Shown: positions 1-4,596 of the stretch, one piece after another
Layout: the number at the start of each line of letters is the position of its first letter
How positions within the stretch are numbered: position 1 is the first letter of the stretch
Assembly: GCA_016840595.1 (NCBI GenBank)
Contig: JAEOSA010000120.1
Location: 1-6,145 of the forward strand
Source of the DNA: Candidatus Hermodarchaeota archaeon
Lineage (GTDB): Archaea; Asgardarchaeota; Hermodarchaeia; Hermodarchaeales; Hermodarchaeaceae
Direction: 5' to 3'
DNA length: 6,145 nt
Program-made: the position numbers and the translations under genes
The notes under the pieces: model-generated
What the model was told of the DNA's origin: nothing
What the model saw: the letters and a program-made list of their open reading frames with translations, nothing else
The model's database searches: none

Positions 1-1
1 G

Positions 2-106
2 AGCCTTGATTTTCCTAAGGCGTTGTATATGCCACTATCAAAAATTGAATGTGATGATCAAGCAACTGTCTTGACAAGAGCCGTTGCCCAATGGTTGATT
101 CTGTAA
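2..106 (+). CDS. C-terminal end of an unidentified protein (5' part outside the window)
   Basis: An open frame enters from the left edge and ends at TAA (104-106), giving 34 residues that finish in RAVAQWLIL. The composition looks like ordinary protein, and the other two plus-strand frames meet stops sooner. The gene converges on the minus-strand gene ending at 115, with only 8 bases between the two stops. Too little is left to recognise a family, and I infer no function. That this is the real frame rests on its being open and on its protein-like composition. Confidence 0.5.
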   Translation, partial: SLDFPKALYMPLSKIECDDQATVLTRAVAQWLIL

Positions 107-109
107 ATA

Positions 110-123
110 GATGCTTAGGCATC
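110..123. terminator. Small perfect hairpin between convergent stops
   Basis: GATGC (110-114), loop TTAG, GCATC (119-123) form a perfect 5-bp stem in the 8-base gap between two convergent genes, overlapping the stop codon of the minus-strand gene. Neither side has a strong T-run, so a role in bidirectional termination is only suggested by the position. Confidence 0.25.
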
Positions 124-663
124 GATTAGGATTCGAAGCAGTTCAACAGTGAAGTAACCCTTCCGACGAAGTTCATCTAAAGGTGTGTGCAGTTTAATGG
201 CAATGTAGGAAGCAGCACCCTTGGCACTAACCAGTTGTTTGTACAATTGTTTGAATTCAGGAAGTGTTGTGGTTGCAGCCAGTTCCCCTGCCGCTTCTTC
301 TGACATACGAATGAATACATCAACTTGAGTACTGCGTTGAATAGAAAGTGTTAGGGGTTTTACGCCAGTCTTACTGAGGAGAAGCGCTTCTCCGCCCACA
401 ATTAGTTGGATTCGAGTATCCTGCAAGGCTTTTGTTTTCGCTACAACAGCTGGATCTTCAAACATCTCGTCTAATCGTTTTTCAAAGGAATGGATGGGAT
501 TAATTATCGATTCCAGAGCACCTTCAGGTAATTCCACTCTGCTAGTGGATTTTTCTACCGTAGTTTCAGCCTCGTCCTTACTTTTTCGTCTAAACCATCG
601 CAATTTGATTATCTCCGTAGCCACGACTTCTTCGCAGTCTTGTTCATTACCCCTCAAAGTCAC
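115..663 (-). CDS. Unrecognised 182-residue protein with a charged N-terminus
   Basis: I do not recognise this family with confidence. As read from the GTG at 663, residues 1-45 are strongly charged, with a basic patch (RWFRRKSK, about 22-29). Residues 60-182 look like a compact alpha/beta domain. The pattern of a beta-rich middle (IQLIVGGEALLLS, then VDVFIRMSEE) followed by helices loosely recalls SCP2-like folds, but this is only an impression. There is no signal peptide or membrane segment. The start is uncertain. GTG 663 has no SD, whereas a TTG at 603 follows GGAG (616-613) by 9 bases and would give a 162-residue protein. A promoter block at 714-740 is shared almost exactly with the DUF47 gene upstream, which suggests the two genes are co-regulated rather than co-transcribed. 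Confidence 0.75.
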   Translation of the reverse strand: MTLRGNEQDCEEVVATEIIKLRWFRRKSKDEAETTVEKSTSRVELPEGALESIINPIHSFEKRLDEMFEDPAVVAKTKALQDTRIQLIVGGEALLLSKTGVKPLTLSIQRSTQVDVFIRMSEEAAGELAATTTLPEFKQLYKQLVSAKGAASYIAIKLHTPLDELRRKGYFTVELLRILIDA

Positions 664-713
664 ATATCGAGCAATATCACAACGCGAAGTTTCGTTACCT
701 GAAGACGAGGAAG

Positions 714-740
714 CCCATAAAAGCGTGTCGAAGTAAAAAG
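714..740 (-). promoter_or_regulatory. TATA/BRE-like promoter block, copy 1
   Basis: Read on the minus strand, the block is a T-run, then CTTCGACA, then a pyrimidine, then GCTTTTATGGG. It matches the block at 1602-1628 in 24 of 27 positions, and all three differences are transitions. CTTTTATG resembles an archaeal TATA box and lies about 55 bases before the GTG at 663. The leading T-run (739-735) could also end transcripts from the DUF47 gene upstream. The spacer 664-834 otherwise shows nothing I can support. Confidence 0.55.
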
Positions 741-834
741 CCTAGGTGGTACATCAGAGCGGAAAATTCAATGCCCAAAGAAGTACCATTTCCGGAGCAA
801 ATCCTCGATCATAGTCCATTCAAACGCATTGGAA

Positions 835-1509
835 TTAGGAATGACGTAGTATTATAATGCGAAGTTGATCCACGGCATCTTCAGCCGTATCAGCTGTATT
901 CTCAAGGTTATGTAATAAGTCTCGCACTAGCACTACCACAGCTGCGGAGTGAGTCGAACCCAGTTCGAGTAGGAAGCCCAAACCGTTGGTGTAGACTTCA
1001 TCGATTTCCTTTTCAGCTGCTTCAATTTTGTCCCCTAACATCTTTGCTTTATCCAAGTCATCGACAATCGCGTTAGTTGCTTCTTGGAGGCAATTACCCA
1101 TATTCACAAGTAATTTGGTGATTTCCGCAAAAAGGGATTTGAACTCCTGGCTGATGTCCGCTAGTGGAACAAGTGCTAAGATTCTTGCGGCGTCATTAGC
1201 CCAGTCAGCCACCCTATCTAAGGCTTTGGCAAACCGAACCAGGCTTTCCCTATCAGCAGCTTCAAGAGCACTTGTTGTTAAATCGCGTAACATTGTACGA
1301 CGCAGTTGATCAGCGTCACTTTCTAGCTGAGCAATTTCTTGGACAGTTTTTTTACAGCGCTTGGTATTTCCATCTAATTTGAAGGCTATGGCCTGTTGGA
1401 GTTTATTTAAGATTAAAGAGACATTCGCAGCATGTTTTCGACCTAATTCCATGACTTTTTCTTCCGCACGAAAGCCAAGGAATATGTCCGGGTTTGGATT
1501 TCCAGGCAT
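835..1509 (-). CDS. DUF47 family, PhoU-like all-helical protein
   Basis: This 224-residue protein matches the DUF47 (UPF0111, PhoU-like) family in length and layout. These are cytoplasmic helical bundles that bind metals through Glu/Asp-rich motifs. They usually accompany Pit-type phosphate transporters or regulate phosphate uptake. Visible family features are the ELESDADQLRR-type segment (QLESDADQLRR), the central DRESLVRFAKALDRVADWAN region, the acidic helix AAEKEIDEVY, and a C-terminal helix LLHNLENTADTAEDAVDQL ending in IIILRHS, where relatives have similar hydrophobic-plus-His ends. I chose ATG 1509 because AGGA (1520-1517) stands 7 bases upstream; an in-frame TTG sits one codon earlier. 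No pit gene is adjacent in the window, which is unusual for the family, so the partner may be elsewhere. Family assignment is fairly sure; the phosphate role is inferred from the family. Confidence 0.88.
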   Translation of the reverse strand: MPGNPNPDIFLGFRAEEKVMELGRKHAANVSLILNKLQQAIAFKLDGNTKRCKKTVQEIAQLESDADQLRRTMLRDLTTSALEAADRESLVRFAKALDRVADWANDAARILALVPLADISQEFKSLFAEITKLLVNMGNCLQEATNAIVDDLDKAKMLGDKIEAAEKEIDEVYTNGLGFLLELGSTHSAAVVVLVRDLLHNLENTADTAEDAVDQLRIIILRHS

Positions 1510-1601
1510 CAATCATTCCTCGATAAGACATGTTGTTTTTAGCGACTCGAACGGTTCTCCCACAAGAGAACGCATGTTTGCTTAGGGAGAAGATATTGAC
1601 A

Positions 1602-1628
1602 CCCATAAAAGCATGTCGAAGCAAAAAA
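1602..1628 (-). promoter_or_regulatory. TATA/BRE-like promoter block, copy 2, for the DUF47 gene
   Basis: This is the second copy of the block seen at 714-740 (24 of 27 bases identical). On the minus strand it reads a T-run, CTTCGACATG, then CTTTTATGGG. Its TATA-like part lies about 95-100 bases before the DUF47 ATG, which implies a leader of roughly 70 bases. Beyond the block, TCTTC and GCGTT recur at the same distances downstream in both copies. Confidence 0.55.
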
Positions 1629-1678
1629 CAAAGTGAATAGATGAGAGAAAAAATACAATATTCACGTTAAAGAGGGTG

Positions 1679-1686
1679 CTTTATAG
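1679..1686 (+). promoter_or_regulatory. TATA box for the small plus-strand gene at 1722
   Basis: CTTTATAG is a good archaeal TATA match, preceded by a purine-rich AAAGAGGG stretch that could serve as BRE. It sits about 40 bases before the TTG start, so a start site near 1708 would leave a short leader carrying the GGTGA ribosome site. It lies back to back with the DUF47 promoter in the 1510-1721 spacer. Confidence 0.55.
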
Positions 1687-1721
1687 GGAGTCTTAGTAGA
1701 TAAGCCATCGGTGACGAAACC

Positions 1722-2003
1722 TTGACCAAAGTAGCAGAGATAGTTCATTTCTTCGAACAAAAGATTTCATCAGTTCTTACTGTTGATGGTTTTCCACCCG
1801 AAACAAAAAAAGATCGCTACGTAAAAGAAGGTGGATTCTTCGTACGCGTCGCAGACGGTGAAGGAAACGCTCAAACCATTAAAATAAGTGACACGGAAAT
1901 GACCAACCTTATCCAAGATATCAAACTAGCCGTCAAACACCACCGCGAGATGAAATTAAAACTGTACGAAGAAATTGATAAGCGACAACGCAAACCAAAA
2001 TGA
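1722..2003 (+). CDS. Small unrecognised 93-residue protein
   Basis: I do not recognise the family. The frame has an upstream stop at 1701-1703 and no ATG or GTG before the TTG at 1722. That TTG follows GGTGA (1710-1714) by 7 bases, so a TTG start is well supported. The predicted layout is an N-terminal helix (VAEIVHFFEQKISSVL), a short beta segment (GFFVRVADG and QTIKIS), then a long charged helix ending in the basic tail RQRKPK. There are no cysteines, signal peptide or membrane segment, so it is probably a small cytoplasmic protein. The basic tail could contact nucleic acid, but nothing shows this. It has its own TATA box and converges on tpiA with an 18-base gap. Confidence 0.8.
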   Translation: MTKVAEIVHFFEQKISSVLTVDGFPPETKKDRYVKEGGFFVRVADGEGNAQTIKISDTEMTNLIQDIKLAVKHHREMKLKLYEEIDKRQRKPK

Positions 2004-2013
2004 ACCGTTCAGA

Positions 2014-2018
2014 TTTTT
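2014..2018 (+). terminator. Short T-run after the small plus-strand gene
   Basis: Five T residues lie 11 bases past the stop of the plus-strand gene, in the gap before the convergent tpiA stop. Archaeal transcription often ends at T-runs without a hairpin. The run is short, so this is a weak call. Confidence 0.3.
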
Positions 2019-2021
2019 CAT

Positions 2022-2705
<684 letters not shown>

Positions 2706-2745
2706 TCACCAGATCAGAATAACGTGTCAGTAGTGAGTAATTGAG

Positions 2746-2760
2746 GTGTATAATCCTTTT
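2746..2760 (-). promoter_or_regulatory. Promoter of tpiA
   Basis: On the minus strand AAAAGG (BRE-like) is followed by ATTATACA (TATA-like, 2753-2746), about 47 bases before the tpiA ATG. A start site near 2724 would give a leader of about 25 bases containing the GGTGA site. Confidence 0.5.
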
Positions 2761-2780
2761 CCCCCCTTCAAGGTTAAGCC

Positions 2781-2802
2781 CTCATTCAACATTTTGATTG
2801 AG
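2781..2802 (+). promoter_or_regulatory. Imperfect palindrome upstream of the MscL TATA box (possible operator)
   Basis: CTCATTCAA (2781-2789) and TTGATTGAG (2794-2802) are inverted copies matching at 8 of 9 positions around CATT. In addition TTCAACATT occurs at 2785-2793 and again at 2807-2815, exactly 22 bp apart (about two helical turns); the second copy runs into the TATA box. The placement fits a regulator site for the channel gene, possibly an activator site. No regulator is identified. Confidence 0.4.
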
Positions 2803-2813
2803 CCTCTTCAACA

Positions 2814-2822
2814 TTATAAATA
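2814..2822 (+). promoter_or_regulatory. TATA box of the MscL gene
   Basis: TTATAAATA is a strong archaeal TATA match. A start site about 25 bases on (near 2843) would leave a leader of some 15 bases that just includes the AGGA ribosome site at 2851-2854. Confidence 0.6.
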
Positions 2823-2858
2823 CAAGAGTACAAGAGTATTCAGATTCACCAGGAATTG

Positions 2859-3230
2859 ATGGAAATGTCAAAAGAAGGACAAATGTTAGAAGAATTAAAG
2901 CGAATAAGAGAAGCTGTTGAACCTGCGCCTCCAAAACCCCCTGAAAAGAAAAACTTGTGGCAAGAGTTCAAAGACTTTCTCAAAGAATACAGGGTAATGG
3001 GTCTCGCTGTTGCGTTTATTATGGCTCTTTACCTTGGACGACTCGTCTCTCAATTGGTCGGTAGTTTCATATCACCGATTCTGTCAATCATATTTGTTTC
3101 CCTTGGATGGGAATCAACACTAATAGCATTTACGCCAACACTGTTTATCCAAGAACTAATCACATTCCTCATTGTAGCCTTTGTCATCTTCATCTTAGTT
3201 AAAATCACATCTCGATTAGGTATCGAATAA
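2859..3230 (+). CDS. mscL: MscL-type large-conductance mechanosensitive channel
   Basis: MscL opens under membrane tension to release solutes during osmotic downshock. Seen here: an amphipathic segment LWQEFKDFLKEY (33-44), TM1 (about 46-70, MGLAVAFIMALYLGRLVSQLVG), a loop of about 25 residues, and TM2 (about 98-116, FIQELITFLIVAFVIFILVK). TM2 is close to the E. coli MscL segment that begins FIQ and contains FLIVAFAIF. The protein has 123 residues, near the usual length, but its architecture is odd. Nothing follows TM2 except ITSRLGIE, while the N-terminus carries an extra helix (MLEELKRIREAV) and a Pro/Ala/Lys linker (PAPPKPPEKK). In the standard protein such a linker and helix are at the C-terminus. 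The pore glycines equivalent to E. coli G22 and G26 are Ala. ATG 2859 follows AGGA by 4 bases; ATG 2865 (10 bases) and TTG 2856 are alternatives. Confidence 0.9.
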   Translation: MEMSKEGQMLEELKRIREAVEPAPPKPPEKKNLWQEFKDFLKEYRVMGLAVAFIMALYLGRLVSQLVGSFISPILSIIFVSLGWESTLIAFTPTLFIQELITFLIVAFVIFILVKITSRLGIE

Positions 3231-3237
3231 ACACCAA

Positions 3238-3281
3238 AATAGTGGGCTAAGCTTGCATTGTGGAACCTACTATTCAGCCCA
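3238..3281 (+). terminator. Two mutually exclusive hairpins after the MscL stop
   Basis: AATAGTGGG (3238-3246) can pair with CCTACTATT (3266-3274), giving 9 pairs including one G-U. Alternatively TGGGCT (3243-3248) can pair perfectly with AGCCCA (3276-3281). Both use 3243-3246, so only one can form. The element begins 8 bases past the stop codon and is followed by a weak T-rich stretch near 3295. It is most likely a 3' end or termination signal. Confidence 0.35.
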
Positions 3282-3289
3282 AGTCAATA

Positions 3290-3448
3290 CTATAATTTTG
3301 GAACAGATTTTAGTTCAATAAGGCGTTTCTTCGAGTATGAATTACCAAGCAAAACAACATTCGTCTGGATGGGGATCCGGTGGGCATCAAAGACAACGTC
3401 TCTCTTTTTTACGAAATGGTAGCTATTCATCTTTTGATGACTATTCAT
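3290..3448 (-). CDS. Doubtful small ORF, 52 residues
   Basis: Read from ATG 3448 this frame gives a basic protein with MNSHQKMNS at its start and KRLIELKSVPKL at its end. A TTG at 3472 would add 8 residues. No SD precedes either start. A weak TATA-like AATATTATTA (about 3501-3492) lies some 45 bases upstream. The middle (VVFDAHRIPIQTNVVLLG) is protein-like, but I recognise no family. It is the only candidate gene in the 3231-3505 stretch. Chance ORF and decayed gene remain open. Confidence 0.28.
   Translation of the reverse strand: MNSHQKMNSYHFVKKRDVVFDAHRIPIQTNVVLLGNSYSKKRLIELKSVPKL
3423..3448. repeat. 8-bp direct repeat flanking a small hairpin
   Basis: CTATTCAT occurs at 3423-3430 and again at 3441-3448, 18 bp apart. 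Between them TCATC (3427-3431), TTTT and GATGA (3436-3440) form a perfect 5-bp hairpin. In the doubtful small ORF this gives the repeated MNS at the N-terminus. No function can be assigned. Confidence 0.35.
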
Positions 3449-3505
3449 TAAAGAAATGAAGAGAGGTAGCAAATCGGAATAAGTTTGAGAGTAATAATAT
3501 TGGCC

Positions 3506-3811
3506 TTAGAAAATGTTGCGGTTATCTACTTTTCTACGCCAGAAACTTCCCCAACCTAGAAGTATCATAGATACTACTAATGCACCTAGACCGATGAAAA
3601 CTCCAAGAAACACTGAGATATTTCCTAATGGAATTCCGAATGCAATAATCATTAGTCCGGCATAGATAAGACCAATGAATCCAATGACAACGCCGACAAC
3701 TATTGCTAGGATACCTAGAATTACATCCGTTACTCTTACCCACAGTGGTGGTCTGATTTCATTCAATGAATCCTCAACTCCTAGTTCAGGAATAGCTGAG
3801 TTCTTCAACAA
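3506..3811 (-). CDS. Small glycine-rich membrane protein, 101 residues
   Basis: I do not recognise the family. A short polar N-terminus (1-27, ending PPLWVRVT) is followed by a long hydrophobic, Gly-rich stretch (about 28-60, VILGILAIVVGVVIGFIGLI) and, after a PLGN turn, a second one (about 65-90). The basic tail WRRKVDNRN should lie in the cytoplasm. Two membrane helices are likely; the first stretch is long enough to bend or count as two. The TTG at 3811 (or the next codon, also TTG) is the only start before an upstream stop at 3820-3818. There is no SD, but a TATA-like CATTTAACA about 28 bases upstream fits a leaderless transcript. It is the last of a minus-strand series starting with the TFB gene. 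Confidence 0.72.
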   Translation of the reverse strand: MLKNSAIPELGVEDSLNEIRPPLWVRVTDVILGILAIVVGVVIGFIGLIYAGLMIIAFGIPLGNISVFLGVFIGLGALVVSMILLGWGSFWRRKVDNRNIF

Positions 3812-3834
3812 AATGTATTACTTGAATTGTTTGA

Positions 3835-3844
3835 TGTTAAATGC
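3835..3844 (-). promoter_or_regulatory. TATA-like element for the small membrane protein gene
   Basis: On the minus strand GCATTTAACA, preceded by CAGGAA, lies 24-33 bases before the TTG at 3811. That spacing would place the transcript start at or next to the start codon, as expected for a leaderless gene. The element overlaps the TAA stop of the small ORF at 3837. Confidence 0.35.
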
Positions 3845-3947
3845 TTCCTGCAATCAAACATACCCTAAAGAAAAGAACAATTATTTCCTGGATACTCGAG
3901 TTTCTGTTCATGAAATTATAAGGAAAATCAGAGCATTGGAACATCAT
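3837..3947 (-). CDS. 36-residue small ORF with near-perfect Shine-Dalgarno
   Basis: AAGGAGGAG (3961-3953) is the strongest ribosome site in the window; its AGGAGG stands 7 bases before ATG 3947. The frame then runs 36 residues to TAA (3839-3837). The peptide is polar at first (MMFQCSDFPYNFMNRN) and hydrophobic at its end (EIIVLFFRVCLIAGSI), long enough for a short membrane-associated helix. It sits between the DUF6125-like gene (31 bases from its stop) and the small membrane protein gene (25 bases to its start), all on the same strand. No family is recognised. The SD and ATG are seen; that the peptide is made and membrane-linked is inferred. A leader peptide for the downstream gene is an alternative. 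Confidence 0.5.
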   Translation of the reverse strand: MMFQCSDFPYNFMNRNSSIQEIIVLFFRVCLIAGSI

Positions 3948-3970
3948 AAAATCTCCTCCTTGAAAGGCGC

Positions 3971-3975
3971 AAAAA
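3971..3975 (-). terminator. T-run after the DUF6125-like gene
   Basis: On the minus strand TTTTT follows the stop codon by 3 bases (GCAC before the run overlaps the stop's last base), just before the SD of the small ORF. It could end part of the transcripts. No hairpin is visible. Confidence 0.3.
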
Positions 3976-3978
3976 GTG

Positions 3979-4530
3979 CTACTTATTAGTATTTTTAGTC
4001 ATTACATTACGATTCAGAATAGCAAATTCCCATGCACACCACCACTCGTCAGGATGTGGATCTGGGGGACAACCTAGACACTTAGTCGTTATTCGAGGAT
4101 CGATGGTTTTAGCAAATTCTGTATATTCAACTAAACCTACTGATTTGCAGGGAAAATCTGGAAGCCCTTTTCGTTTCCGTGCATCCTGAACCCGACATTT
4201 CTCCATTCGGTAAATGAATCGTGTTGCATCCACTTCCTCGATAACCTGTTTGTTCAATCGGGCATAGACCCGATATTGAAGAGCTTTTTTCAAGCCCTCC
4301 AATCCCGAGTTAGGAGGTATACCAATTTCCTTCATGATGCGTTGTGCTTCAATGGGAGAAAACCGACGCCACGATTCCGTGTCTAACTCGATAGCTGTGT
4401 CAAGATCAAATTTGTGCTCCGCCGCAAGAAACCAGGTTCCATCAATCGCAAGCCAGTTCTTGGCATACATATCGATGATCTTTAGCAATTCTTCACGGGA
4501 GAGTTTTTCAAAAACAATCTGGTCAACCAA
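3979..4530 (-). CDS. DUF6125-like cysteine-rich protein, function unknown
   Basis: I recognise the pattern of the DUF6125 family, found in archaea and anaerobic bacteria, from memory and without a search. Its function is unknown. The N-terminal half has the signature NWLAIDGTWFLAAE (25-38) and ELDTESWRRFSPIEAQRI. The C-terminal half has KCRVQDARKRKGLPDFPCKS (111-130), VEYTEFAKTIDPRI and CLGCPPDPHPDEWWCAWEF (151-169). All five cysteines (112, 128, 151, 154, 165) fall in these motifs, which suggests a metal, cluster or disulfide site; this is inference. The protein is soluble, with no signal peptide. The TTG start at 4530 follows GGAGG (4544-4540) by 9 bases, and the upstream stop in frame at 4560 leaves no ATG. 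The gene follows the TFB gene, 66 bases after its stop. The start is embedded in a terminator-like hairpin. Confidence 0.85.
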   Translation of the reverse strand: MVDQIVFEKLSREELLKIIDMYAKNWLAIDGTWFLAAEHKFDLDTAIELDTESWRRFSPIEAQRIMKEIGIPPNSGLEGLKKALQYRVYARLNKQVIEEVDATRFIYRMEKCRVQDARKRKGLPDFPCKSVGLVEYTEFAKTIDPRITTKCLGCPPDPHPDEWWCAWEFAILNRNVMTKNTNK

Positions 4531-4553
4531 AAAAGGGAGCCTCCGCGACTCCC
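4529..4553 (-). terminator. Intrinsic-terminator-like hairpin overlapping the next gene's SD and start
   Basis: On the minus strand GGGAG (4553-4549) pairs with CTCCC (4539-4535), with an extra U-G pair inside and a loop that holds the SD GGAGG. Six T residues (4534-4529) follow at once, and the last two are part of the TTG start codon of the DUF6125-like gene. The hairpin begins 43 bases past the TFB stop, so it could end TFB transcripts and hide the ribosome site in any read-through RNA. Confidence 0.5.
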
Positions 4554-4566
4554 AATGCTATGCTGC

Positions 4567-4574
4567 TATTTTAA
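4567..4574 (-). promoter_or_regulatory. TATA box candidate for the DUF6125-like gene
   Basis: TTAAAATA on the minus strand, preceded by CTAGAC, lies about 37 bases before the TTG. A start site 25 bases on (near 4545) would fall just before the GGAGG, so such a transcript would lack the left arm of the 4553-4529 hairpin and leave the SD free. Confidence 0.4.
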
Positions 4575-4596
4575 GTCTAGCAAGTGGCAACCTTGA

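Noticed and set aside
771..857. A 28-residue plus-strand ORF beginning MPKEVPFPEQ between the two left minus-strand genes
   Set aside because: It has no SD at a useful distance, its end overlaps the DUF47 coding region, and nothing like it is recognised. Chance is the simpler reading.
1403..1624. A 73-residue minus-strand frame in the DUF47 upstream region, starting within the shared promoter block
   Set aside because: It starts inside the promoter block and overlaps the DUF47 gene in another frame. Its composition (many Ser, Lys, Cys) looks like a shadow of the real gene.
3675..3989. A 104-residue plus-strand frame opposite the small membrane protein gene and small ORF
   Set aside because: It lies antisense to the membrane protein's hydrophobic segment and to the SD-led small ORF, has no ribosome site, and is Ser/Thr/Asn-rich in the way of a shadow frame.
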